A DNA stretch of 25,889 nucleotides, taken from Spirochaetota bacterium. GTDB lineage: Bacteria; Spirochaetota; B62-G9; DRHN01. Location: assembly GCA_023136305.1 (NCBI GenBank), contig JAGLSF010000002.1, forward strand, positions 1-25,889, read 5' to 3'. How positions within the stretch are numbered: position 1 is the first letter of the stretch; each line of letters begins with the position of its first letter. The position numbers and the translations under genes were made by a program. The notes under the pieces were generated by a model. That model was not told the origin of the DNA. It worked only from the letters and a program-made list of their open reading frames with translations, and searched no databases. This document shows positions 1-7,048 of this stretch, piece by piece.

Positions 1-864
1 GTGAAATCCACAGCCATAATTGCCCTCAAGGAGTGTATGCTGCAGGCGGGGTGAATCGGATATTGCGGTTATTGCTTCCAGCGTGCCAATGGTGTTCGCC
101 GCTTTACCGGCTGTAAGCACACCTGCTCCGAGGGCACAGCAGCACTGGTCAAATCCTCCTGCCACCACCGGGGTGCCGGGGTCCAATCCAAGCGGATCTG
201 CGTATCTACCATTCAGCGTACCGACGATTGTATGGGAGGGCATCAGGGGATAAAACTGATCAGGTGAAAGCCCGCATGCTTCCAGCAGATCTCTGGCCCA
301 GTCCCGGTGATGTATATCCATGAGCATGGTTTTACTCGCCAGGGAGTAGTCCATGGATGGTGCAAGTCCCAGCCTGAGATGTACGATTTCCTGCCAGCCG
401 GTGAACCGTGCGGTCTTCTCATAAATTGCAGGTCTGTTCTCCCTGAACCAGAGTATCTTGGGGATGACACACACCGCGTTAAGCGGCTCCCCCGTCTGTT
501 CGAAGAGTGAAGCCCTGTCGAAGTGTTCCATGATCTTTGCGGTCTGGGGGACCGCCCTTCGGTCTGCTGCACCGACAACCGTTTTGCTCAATGCCGCACC
601 GTGCCGGTCGATGAGAGTCAGCGAGTCGCCCAGGGTTGAGATCCCGATCGCCCCCACCGGGTCATTGGTCGTGGTACTCGCGGCTGAGGCGGTGATGGTC
701 TCCTTCACAGCTGACCATACCTCATTAGGGTCCAGTTCGCACTGGTCGGGCTCGGGGGTATAAAGGGGGTACTCGATATAGTGTGACGCGAGTATGCTCC
801 CCTCCTCGTTGAATACAACTGCCTTGGTACCGGTTGTACCGATATCCACTCCCATAATGCTCAT
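1..864 (-). CDS. FGGY-family carbohydrate kinase, 3' end outside the window
   Basis: An uninterrupted minus-strand reading frame covers the first 864 bases and leaves the window without a stop, giving 288 residues of a family usually near 500. FGGY kinases transfer phosphate from ATP to a sugar, polyol or sugar acid in the cytoplasm. Visible landmarks are the N-terminal phosphate-binding motif GVDIGTTGTKA (residues 5-15), the DRRA motif near residue 102, the FGGY-type stretch PKILWFREN (135-143), and the catalytic-base segment AGGFDQ with Asp239. The start is ATG at 864, preceded by an AAGGGGAC ribosome site and a good promoter at 915-943. Xylulokinase and gluconokinase types look alike at this level, so the substrate is not called. 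It is divergent from the uronate-epimerase gene and shares its control region, which suggests a common pathway. Confidence 0.93.
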   Translation of the reverse strand, partial: MSIMGVDIGTTGTKAVVFNEEGSILASHYIEYPLYTPEPDQCELDPNEVWSAVKETITASAASTTTNDPVGAIGISTLGDSLTLIDRHGAALSKTVVGAADRRAVPQTAKIMEHFDRASLFEQTGEPLNAVCVIPKILWFRENRPAIYEKTARFTGWQEIVHLRLGLAPSMDYSLASKTMLMDIHHRDWARDLLEACGLSPDQFYPLMPSHTIVGTLNGRYADPLGLDPGTPVVAGGFDQCCCALGAGVLTAGKAANTIGTLEAITAISDSPRLQHTLLEGNYGCGFH

Positions 865-914
865 GTGCGCGTCCCCTTTTTGAGCAGGAATATGTCATGC
901 ACTGCTCCATGAAC

Positions 915-943
915 AGTATAGTGGGGTGGCTGCAAAGTTGCAA
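915..943 (-). promoter_or_regulatory. sigma70-type promoter of the FGGY kinase gene
   Basis: Read on the minus strand, TTGCAA (943-938) and TATACT (920-915) are separated by exactly 17 bases. The -10 box matches 5 of 6 consensus positions and the -35 box 4 of 6. A start near 908 would give a leader of about 45 bases before the kinase ATG at 864. Seen directly; promoter activity is inferred. Confidence 0.65.
931..942. promoter_or_regulatory. palindrome overlapping the kinase -35 box (candidate operator)
   Basis: TGCAAAGTTGCA is a 5-bp inverted repeat (TGCAA/TTGCA) with a 2-bp centre. It covers most of the -35 hexamer of the leftward kinase promoter and lies just upstream of the probable rightward promoter. 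This is where a LacI- or GntR-type repressor could control both directions. No regulator gene is in the window, so the cognate protein is unknown. Confidence 0.4.
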
Positions 944-948
944 TCCTC

Positions 949-977
949 TTGCGCAAATGTGCACATTCTGTCATTAT
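949..977 (+). promoter_or_regulatory. possible promoter of the uxaE-led rightward genes
   Basis: TTGCGC (949-954) and CATTAT (972-977) are 17 bases apart, matching consensus at 3 and 4 of 6 positions. Position and direction suit the uxaE gene, with a start near 984, but the boxes are weak. It lies immediately beside the TGCAAAGTTGCA palindrome. Confidence 0.3.
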
Positions 978-1015
978 AGGGGAGCCTCTGTTTGGACCAC
1001 AGACAGGAGGGCGGT

Positions 1016-1039
1016 ATGTCAAGCAGCTTATTGTTGTGA
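1016..1039 (+). CDS. possible 7-residue leader peptide before uxaE
   Basis: The strongest ribosome site in this leader, AGGAGGG at 1005-1011, sits 4 bases before an ATG at 1016 that is not in the uxaE frame. That ATG opens a 7-codon frame (MSSSLLL) whose TGA at 1037-1039 overlaps the ATG at 1039 of uxaE as TGATG. This could couple translation into uxaE or be a leader used in regulation. It could also be chance or an assembly frameshift. Too short to judge by composition. Confidence 0.3.
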   Translation: MSSSLLL

Positions 1040-2595
1040 TGCCGGATATTATAGGGGCAGGAGGGTCCTTGCACAGGGTATATAAAGACTGGTTCTACCG
1101 GGCCCAGAAAAAGGGGTTGTTCACAGGCCTGGGAAAGCTTGAATACAGCCTTAAAAGACATCAGGACCTCCTCTATCCGTCATCTGTGCAGCGTATGGAC
1201 GGGGTGGTGCTGTGCCTGATACGGCAGGGGGAGGAGCGGGCCCTTGCTGTTTTTAACCAGGACTCCCTGGGGTTCTCCGGCCAGGCCTTCCATTCCGGGA
1301 ACAATTGGGTCTGGCTCTGTCCCCTGAATCACGGTAATGCGGTACACCTTCGGAAAAGAGTGACCAGCGCAGCACCCGCAGCACTCCGCGACCAGGCAAT
1401 AACCTTTGGTGTGGGAGACAGGCTCGGCATCGCCACGCCGGGTCATATCAGGATACTCCGCAGGTTCCATCTTTCACCTGTACTGGCGCAGCAGTCTCCC
1501 CGGGAGCTGGAACTTGCCGGTCGAACCTACAGGGACATTGTCGACCCCGTCACCTGGGCGGTCTTTCAGGAAGGGTACACCGAGCCCTGGGGTGCGGATG
1601 GCGATCATCTGAAGACGGTGGAGTGGGTGAAGGAGGCGCAGTCGCTCGGGTGTACCATGATCACGGCCGATCTTTCAGATCATATTCATACTGCCTATGG
1701 AAAGCTTCAGGGTGACGCTCTGCACGGGGAATACAGGCAGCTGAAACCGGCATATCGAAAGGCGCTAGAGGAGGAGTACCTCGGCCATGGCATCAGGCTT
1801 GATACAGGCGAGCACATTGTGTTTACCAGGGAGAGACTGGCACAGGTCAGCCTGGTTTATCACAGGGCAATTGCACATGCCCGAACACTCTACTGTACGG
1901 GTACGGAATCGGGGAAGGACCCTGACTTTGAAGTTTCTATCGATGAAACCGATACTCCAACTTCACCGGAGGCCCATGTGTTCGTGGCTCGTGAGCTGCA
2001 GAAACTGGGGGTGCGTATCGTTTCACTTGCCCCGCGTTTCAGCGGTACCTTTGAAAAGGCCATTGATTATGAAGGCGATATCGATACCTTTAAGAGGACA
2101 TTGCACACACACAGTGCTATATCCCGTCACTTTGGGCACAAGCTCTCCATTCACTCGGGGAGCGACAAGTTCAGTATCTATCCGCTGATCGGAGAACTGA
2201 CAGATGCACGCTTTCACATTAAAACATGCGGTACCAGCTGGCTCGAGGCCCTGTCGGTAATCGCAACTGTAGATCCCCCTCTGTTCAGAGATCTCTACGA
2301 GTACGCAAAGCGGTTCCTGCACGTTGCAGCCAGGTACTATCAAACAGTTGCGAGCCCCGAATCAATGAGCGACATCGGGCTGGTGGATGACAGGGGGCTT
2401 CCCGACCTCCTTAAGCGCAGGGATGAACGCCAGGTTCTACACATCACATACGGGCAGATCCTGAGCAATAAAAAACTGAAAGGAAGGCTGTACGGTGTGC
2501 TCAACCGGAACCTGGAACACTATTGGAGGCTTCTCGAGGAACATCTGGGTAGGCATCTTCGTCTATTGGGTGTCAGGGAGCGTCGAGATATCTAG
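1039..2595 (+). CDS. uxaE: tagaturonate epimerase family protein (UxaE-like)
   Basis: From memory of the family, this resembles the UxaE epimerases, for which the Thermotoga maritima enzyme converts D-tagaturonate to D-fructuronate in hexuronate catabolism. Recognisable segments, numbered from the ATG at 1039 (518 residues), are FGVGDRLGIATPGHI (123-137), TADLSDH (209-215), SIDETDTPT (300-308) and IHSGSDKF (371-378). Their acidic and histidine residues are the likely metal and catalytic ligands. The frame is open back to a TTG at 949, but the ATG at 1039 (or GTG 1036) fits better: the upstream part overlaps the promoter region and shows no family resemblance. The good SD in front belongs to a 7-codon frame ending in TGATG. 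The neighbouring sugar transporter, dehydrogenase and kinase support a sugar-acid role. A paralogue acting on another ketouronate is possible. Confidence 0.8.
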   Translation: MPDIIGAGGSLHRVYKDWFYRAQKKGLFTGLGKLEYSLKRHQDLLYPSSVQRMDGVVLCLIRQGEERALAVFNQDSLGFSGQAFHSGNNWVWLCPLNHGNAVHLRKRVTSAAPAALRDQAITFGVGDRLGIATPGHIRILRRFHLSPVLAQQSPRELELAGRTYRDIVDPVTWAVFQEGYTEPWGADGDHLKTVEWVKEAQSLGCTMITADLSDHIHTAYGKLQGDALHGEYRQLKPAYRKALEEEYLGHGIRLDTGEHIVFTRERLAQVSLVYHRAIAHARTLYCTGTESGKDPDFEVSIDETDTPTSPEAHVFVARELQKLGVRIVSLAPRFSGTFEKAIDYEGDIDTFKRTLHTHSAISRHFGHKLSIHSGSDKFSIYPLIGELTDARFHIKTCGTSWLEALSVIATVDPPLFRDLYEYAKRFLHVAARYYQTVASPESMSDIGLVDDRGLPDLLKRRDERQVLHITYGQILSNKKLKGRLYGVLNRNLEHYWRLLEEHLGRHLRLLGVRERRDI

Positions 2596-2624
2596 CCCAG
2601 TATTTTTTTGGTAAAACAGCCGCG

Positions 2625-2642
2625 ATTACCTTTAAAGGTAAT
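2625..2642. promoter_or_regulatory. perfect 18-bp palindrome upstream of the MFS transporter
   Basis: ATTACCTTTAAAGGTAAT reads identically on both strands over all 18 bases. It lies in the 124-base gap between uxaE and the transporter, 19 bp upstream of a possible -35 box. Length and symmetry suit a dimeric regulator operator. There is no adjoining T-run in the right place for a terminator. Confidence 0.45.
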
Positions 2643-2660
2643 GGTCAGATAAAACTGCAA

Positions 2661-2689
2661 TTGCCTTTTTGTGGGGACTGCAGTAAGAT
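2661..2689 (+). promoter_or_regulatory. possible promoter of the MFS transporter gene
   Basis: TTGCCT (2661-2666) and TAAGAT (2684-2689) are separated by 17 bases, each matching 4 of 6 consensus positions. A start near 2696 would leave about 24 bases before the transporter ATG at 2720. Moderate match only. Confidence 0.35.
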
Positions 2690-2719
2690 ACGAACTTAAA
2701 AAACTCAATCGGACATGTC

Positions 2720-3934
2720 ATGAACACAGGGAAGAGAGAGACGTCAGAACAGGAATCGCGTGACGGAGGGAAGCTCAGCAAGACAGTATCCTATTACGCC
2801 TCCTATATCATTCTCGGTCTCATTGTTTCGATCATTGGTCCCACCCTGCCCGGCCTCGCAGAGCATACAAGGACAAACCTCAGTGAAATCAGTTTTCTCT
2901 TTACCACACATTCCCTTGGTTTTCTGTGCGGGTCTCTGCTCGCCGGCAGGCTCTACGATCGTGTTCGGGGACATCCCCCGATTGCCGCGGCTTTTCTCTG
3001 CATGGCTGTCATGCTCGCGCTGGTTCCCCTCGCATCTCTGCTCTGGATACTGGCGGGAATTCTCTTCATACTAGGTATTGGGGAGGGCCTGCTCGACGTC
3101 GGCGGAAACACCCTCCTGGTGTGGGTTCACGGAAGCAGGGTGGGGCCTTACATGAATGGGCTTCATTTCTTCTTTGGCCTGGGAGCCCTTCTGTCACCCA
3201 TCATTGTTGCACAGATTGTCAGGCTGAGCGGAGACATCAACTGGGCATACTGGGTGCTGGCCATCATGATCTTTCCACTGATTATCGTGTTCCTGCGTCT
3301 CCCTTCACCCCCGATTCACGGATCAGAGGGTGCGCATGGTGACCGGGATCGCAATTATATGCTGGTGGTGCTCATCGGCCTGTTCTTCTTTTTTCACGTA
3401 GGTGCTGAGATAAGCTACGGTGGCTGGATCTATACCTACGCGCTTCACCGGGGTATTGCAAACGAGACAATGGCTGCGTACCTGAATTCCTCATTCTGGG
3501 GTGCGCTGACACTGGGACGATTGATCGGGATACCCGTTTCGACGAGGCTCAAACCGGGGGCCATGCTCATCATTGATCTGGCGGGCTGTTTAATCGCCTG
3601 TGCGGTGGTACTCATCTGGAATGATTCAGCAGCCGCGACATGGGTCGGTACGATTCTCATGGGCATGTCGCTGGCCTCACTCTTCCCAACCAGTATCAAT
3701 CTGGCAGAGCGAAACATGAAGATAACCGGTGCCGTAACGAGCTGGTTTTTCGTTGGCACGAGTATCGGGGCCATGTTCTTCCCATGGCTCATCGGGCAGT
3801 ACATGGAGTCAGTAGGACCGCATGTGATGTTCATCGTTTTACTGTCGATTTTCTGTGCAGCATCCATCATACTCGTCATAGTGCTTATCTTTGGGAAAAG
3901 GCGGTTGACAAGAAGAGAGAAAACGGCGGCATGA
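2720..3934 (+). CDS. MFS transporter, probable sugar or sugar-acid permease
   Basis: A 404-residue inner-membrane protein with about twelve hydrophobic segments and a charged 20-residue N-terminus. The first helix ends in GPTLPGLAEHT. The loop AGRLYDRVRG (residues 80-89) after the second helix is the MFS signature loop. The segment GIGEGLLDVGGNT (around 119-131) resembles FucP/MFSD4-like sugar porters. Length is normal for a proton- or sodium-coupled symporter. The start ATG at 2720 has a poor SD. The gene follows uxaE by 124 bases and precedes the dehydrogenase by 34, so it is probably the uptake system for this catabolic set. The substrate is inferred from context, not from residues. Confidence 0.85.
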   Translation: MNTGKRETSEQESRDGGKLSKTVSYYASYIILGLIVSIIGPTLPGLAEHTRTNLSEISFLFTTHSLGFLCGSLLAGRLYDRVRGHPPIAAAFLCMAVMLALVPLASLLWILAGILFILGIGEGLLDVGGNTLLVWVHGSRVGPYMNGLHFFFGLGALLSPIIVAQIVRLSGDINWAYWVLAIMIFPLIIVFLRLPSPPIHGSEGAHGDRDRNYMLVVLIGLFFFFHVGAEISYGGWIYTYALHRGIANETMAAYLNSSFWGALTLGRLIGIPVSTRLKPGAMLIIDLAGCLIACAVVLIWNDSAAATWVGTILMGMSLASLFPTSINLAERNMKITGAVTSWFFVGTSIGAMFFPWLIGQYMESVGPHVMFIVLLSIFCAASIILVIVLIFGKRRLTRREKTAA

Positions 3935-3968
3935 CACAACCCTATCATGTCGGTCAGGCTGGTGTACT

Positions 3969-4922
3969 ATGAAGATCGTATTTCTCGATGAAGATACAGT
4001 TGTACTGAATGGAGATGTTGACCTGAGCAGGGTGCAGGCCCTCGGCAAGTACGAGGCCTGTATGCTGTCTCCATCGGATGACCCTGTACCATCCTGCCGT
4101 AACGCCGATGTCGTCATAGTCAACAAGGTAAGGATGAGCAGGCATGCCATAGAACAGCTTCCCAGCCTCAGGCTCATCTGTGAAGCGGCAACCGGGTACG
4201 ACAATATCGATGTGCAGGCGGCACGGGGCCGGGATGTTCATGTTTCCAATGTTGCCGGGTATGCAACGAAAACCGTGGTGCAGCATGTCTTCGCCATGGC
4301 ACTCAGCCTTACCAACCGCATACTGTCCTATCACAGTGATGTGCAGAGGGGCGAGTGGCAGAAATCGAAGATGTTTGGCATGCTCAAGTATCCTACCTTC
4401 GAACTGGCCGGTAAAACCTTCGGTGTTATCGGATTCGGAGCGATTGGTAGGGAAGCCGCGCGCATTGCAGAGGCTTTCGGCATGCAGGTTATGGCACACG
4501 ATGTTGTCGATCTGGCTGATACCGGGCATGAGAACCATTCATTCGATGAAATACTTGCAGCCTCTGACGTTCTTTCTGTGCATTGCCCGCTGACTGAGCA
4601 TACCAGGAACCTGATAGATGCCGGTTCCCTGGATAAGATGAAAAAAACGGCCATCCTCATCAACACGGCCCGGGGTGGAATCATCAATGAACGGGACCTC
4701 GCCGATGCACTCAACAGTGGCCGTATTGCCGGTGCCGGAGTCGACACACTTTCAGTGGAACCGCCGGTTGACGGAAACCCGCTTTTGGGTGAGGTGAAGA
4801 ACCTGATTATTACGCCTCATTCGGCATGGTCAGCATGGGATGCCCGGCAGCGGCTGATGGACATGGTTGCCGAGAGGATCGAGAGTTTCAAGAATGGTAG
4901 CCGCGATGGGCTGATCGTTTGA
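3969..4922 (+). CDS. D-2-hydroxyacid dehydrogenase (glycerate dehydrogenase / hydroxypyruvate reductase type)
   Basis: A full-length 317-residue NAD(P)-dependent oxidoreductase. The dinucleotide fold has G155-F-G157-A-I-G160, followed by an acidic residue (Asp178) at the end of the second strand, which usually selects NAD over NADP. Catalytic Arg235 (NTARGG), Glu264 (SVEPP) and His284 (TPHSAW) are all present. The N-terminal part ATGYDNIDV and NVAGYATKTV resemble glycerate dehydrogenases. Members reversibly reduce a 2-keto acid to a D-2-hydroxyacid. It follows the transporter by 34 bases and may be cotranscribed with it. In this setting it could reduce a keto-sugar-acid intermediate or a C3 product such as hydroxypyruvate or tartronate semialdehyde. 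The sequence does not decide between these. Confidence 0.9.
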   Translation: MKIVFLDEDTVVLNGDVDLSRVQALGKYEACMLSPSDDPVPSCRNADVVIVNKVRMSRHAIEQLPSLRLICEAATGYDNIDVQAARGRDVHVSNVAGYATKTVVQHVFAMALSLTNRILSYHSDVQRGEWQKSKMFGMLKYPTFELAGKTFGVIGFGAIGREAARIAEAFGMQVMAHDVVDLADTGHENHSFDEILAASDVLSVHCPLTEHTRNLIDAGSLDKMKKTAILINTARGGIINERDLADALNSGRIAGAGVDTLSVEPPVDGNPLLGEVKNLIITPHSAWSAWDARQRLMDMVAERIESFKNGSRDGLIV

Positions 4923-4989
4923 GTGTCAGGTAAGGCAAAAGCTTTCCAGTTTCGTTGCAGCCAGCTTCATACTGAAAGGGGAATTGGTC

Positions 4990-5121
4990 ATGTCTGTAAA
5001 GCCCAATCTCAGGAACATCAATACGGGGGTAGTGGGATGTGGATTCATCGAGCGTATACATGTTGAGGCCCTGCGCCGTCTCGGGAATGGTTCAGGCACG
5101 TGGGAAGAGGTACGCCTCTAG
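4990..5121 (+). pseudogene. truncated Gfo/Idh/MocA-family dehydrogenase (N-terminal remnant)
   Basis: A 43-codon frame starts at an ATG with an excellent ribosome site (AAAGGGGA, about 7 bases upstream). It encodes NTGVVGCGFIERIHVEAL, the first strand and nucleotide-binding GxGxxG-like turn (GCGFIE, last Gly replaced by Glu) of a Gfo/Idh/MocA sugar dehydrogenase. These proteins run 330-400 residues. Here similarity stops near residue 33 and the frame ends at TAG, 10 bases before the end of the convergent gene. No downstream part of the family is visible in any frame. It reads as the 5' end of the next catabolic gene, cut by a deletion with one endpoint near 5090-5100. Confidence 0.7.
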
Positions 5122-5131
5122 ACACGCCTGG

Positions 5132-5581
5132 CTACAGTACCTTGATAAAGTCATTGGCGCGCATGATATCGAAGAACAGTGAGCTTCCGTTTTTCATCAT
5201 GATCTGCACCATAGGTTTTGCAAAGAGTTTTGTGAATGCGGAGAGCTCTTTCGTCTCCAGACTCTCACAGAAACCCGCAATGCAGTTGAGAGCGCTGTTG
5301 CGGGATACGATTCTGGCCAGGGAGATTTCCTTGATCTTGATGATGAACTCCGTTTTCTCATATTTCTGCTTTCGGGAAATCAGTTTGATGAGCCAGTTTT
5401 CCCTCTCGAAGTCCTCAAAGTAGATTCTATCGTCAATGATGTAGATGAGCCCGCCATTGGTTAGTTGACGGTCCGAAGATCTTCCATGAAAGGTTGCGAA
5501 TGTATGGAAGGTGACCTTCCCACCCCTTTCCGCCTCCTTCTCTTCCCAGAACTTCTTTGCTTCATTCTTCACATCTTTCAT
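5132..5581 (-). CDS. uncharacterised protein, possibly PH/GRAM-like fold
   Basis: A 149-residue cytoplasmic protein with no signal peptide or membrane segment. It begins with a charged helix (KNEAKKFWEEKEAER). A segment GGLIYIIDDRIYFEDFE (near 43-59), then alternating hydrophobic strands, suggests a small beta domain of PH or GRAM type, followed by a helix. I do not recognise a named family and assign no function. Support for a real gene is strong: ribosome site GGAGGCGG 5-6 bases before the ATG at 5581, and a near-consensus promoter at 5662-5691. It has its own promoter and opposite orientation, so it is not part of the sugar operon. Its 3' end sits 10 bases from the truncated dehydrogenase, at the presumed deletion junction. 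Confidence 0.8.
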   Translation of the reverse strand: MKDVKNEAKKFWEEKEAERGGKVTFHTFATFHGRSSDRQLTNGGLIYIIDDRIYFEDFERENWLIKLISRKQKYEKTEFIIKIKEISLARIVSRNSALNCIAGFCESLETKELSAFTKLFAKPMVQIMMKNGSSLFFDIMRANDFIKVL

Positions 5582-5661
5582 GGACCGCCTCCACAGTATC
5601 AGTAACGAATCGGGATTCAGCTGCGTGTATCAGGGGCACCGCGAAAAGGTTGACCCCCTAC

Positions 5662-5691
5662 AGTATAGTATTTGCCTTCCATGACTGTCAA
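5662..5691 (-). promoter_or_regulatory. strong sigma70-type promoter of the 149-residue protein gene
   Basis: On the minus strand, a perfect TTGACA (5691-5686) and TATACT (5667-5662, 5 of 6) are separated by 18 bases. The expected start near 5655 gives a leader of about 75 bases. This is one of the best promoter matches in the window and implies constitutive expression unless repressed. Confidence 0.7.
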
Positions 5692-5758
5692 CTGGGGATG
5701 TCAGCACCACACCATTTAGATACACACATAGGTACCACTTGATGTCCTGCTCCTGATT

Positions 5759-5786
5759 TTGTCATTGAATCATATCAGCGTATGTG
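5759..5786 (+). promoter_or_regulatory. possible promoter of the amidohydrolase gene
   Basis: TTGTCA (5759-5764, 5 of 6) and TATGTG (5781-5786, weak) are 16 bases apart. A start near 5793 would be consistent with initiation at the ATG at 5825, with the GGAGG site inside the leader. Low confidence because the -10 box is poor. Confidence 0.25.
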
Positions 5787-5824
5787 TCATGATGAGTGAA
5801 AAATCAGGAGGCCCCGGGAAAGAA

Positions 5825-7048
5825 ATGACTGACAGGGAAAGAAAAAAGCTTCGGGAGGCGGTGTATGCTCAGCCCCTCTTTTCGAGCCACGAGCACTACA
5901 ATGACCTGAGCGGGGAGCCGAGTTGTGACGTCAACACGCTGATCAGCAACAGCTATCTTGACGAGGAGTGGACCTTCCTCAAGCCCGGAACCGACAGGAA
6001 TGCCAGAGCGGTCTTCCTGGCCAATCTCAGGTCAAAGTCATATCTTCGCTGGTTCAGGGAGAGCCTGCAGACCCTGTACGGTATGGATGAAGCACTCTCT
6101 GTGGAGAACTGGAAGGAGTATGACAGTCGTATTGGAGAGTTGAGACGTGGAAAGGGTTTCCTCCGGAAGTTGTATACAGAGCACTGCCTGTACGAGTGCG
6201 TTGTGCAGGATACCTACTGGAGTCCCGGTGAGATGCCGCCGCAGTTCGACTTCTTCCGCGCAACTTTCAGGATCAACAGCTTTCTCTACAGTTACAGCAG
6301 AAACGGGGAGGACCACAACGGCAACAATGCACGCAGGCTTTACGGGTTCGATACGGACGACATCGACGAATATGTCCGAAACATGGAATCGGTGATTGCA
6401 GAGAAGATGGACAGTGGATGTGTCGCACTGAAATCCGCACTCGCCTATGACCGTCCCATTGCCTTTGAGGAGGTCGACAAGAGCGCGGCTGCGCGGGTTC
6501 TCCGTAATAAAACCGAACCTGATGAAGAGGAAGTCAAACTCTTCGGTGATTATGTCTTTCATCAAATCTGCCGTATCGCTCAGAAGCGCAGCATACCCTT
6601 TCAGATCCACACGGGACTGGGTCTTCTCTGGGGATCGAACCCCATGAATTTCGAACCGATCATTCGTGCCTATCCCGGCGTTTCTTTCGTACTCTTCCAT
6701 GGCGGATATCCCTGGTGCCATGTCATCGGCGGTCTGCTGCACAATTACCCCAATGTGTATGCCGACCTCGTCTGGCTGCCGCTCATATCGCCCACCGCGG
6801 CGGTTAACGCACTGCACGAGTGGCTGGAAGTTTCGAATTCCATATTCCGCATAGAGTGGGGAAGTGACTGCAAGACCCCGGAGGAGAGCTACGGCGCATC
6901 ACTGGCCTTTCGGAATGTTCTTTTCACGGTGCTCAGCCAGAAGGTCGAAGCGGGGTATTTCGACCTGGACACGGCCCTGCATATTGGACGCCTGATCGGG
7001 CTCGAGAACGCAAGGAGCGTGTATCTCGGAACAGAGGAGGAAGCATGA
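5825..7048 (+). CDS. amidohydrolase family 2 (metal-dependent hydrolase/lyase)
   Basis: A 407-residue protein of the amidohydrolase superfamily (TIM barrel, Amidohydro_2 type). With the ATG at 5825 as residue 1, the metal motif HxH is H22-E-H24 (SSHEHYND). Lys203 lies in ALKSALAYDR. Later ligands are His262 (QIHTGLG), His292 (FHGGYPW) and Asp348 (WGSD). The frame is open back to a TTG at 5759, but 5825 is preferred because GGGAAAG and an AGGAGG lie upstream and the HxH is normally near residue 20. Relatives include decarboxylases, lactonases and, more distantly, uronate isomerase UxaC. Next to UxaE, a uronate isomerase or sugar-acid lactonase role is possible but unproven. Its stop overlaps a following ATG (ATGA at 7045-7048). 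Confidence 0.82.
   Translation: MTDRERKKLREAVYAQPLFSSHEHYNDLSGEPSCDVNTLISNSYLDEEWTFLKPGTDRNARAVFLANLRSKSYLRWFRESLQTLYGMDEALSVENWKEYDSRIGELRRGKGFLRKLYTEHCLYECVVQDTYWSPGEMPPQFDFFRATFRINSFLYSYSRNGEDHNGNNARRLYGFDTDDIDEYVRNMESVIAEKMDSGCVALKSALAYDRPIAFEEVDKSAAARVLRNKTEPDEEEVKLFGDYVFHQICRIAQKRSIPFQIHTGLGLLWGSNPMNFEPIIRAYPGVSFVLFHGGYPWCHVIGGLLHNYPNVYADLVWLPLISPTAAVNALHEWLEVSNSIFRIEWGSDCKTPEESYGASLAFRNVLFTVLSQKVEAGYFDLDTALHIGRLIGLENARSVYLGTEEEA

Noticed and set aside
949..1038. 30-residue N-terminal extension of UxaE starting at TTG 949
   Set aside because: It would begin within the likely promoter -35 box, has no ribosome site, and shows no family-like sequence.
6038..6817. 259-codon open frame on the minus strand within the amidohydrolase gene
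   Set aside because: Antisense to a gene with complete metal-binding motifs; no ribosome site or recognisable domain.
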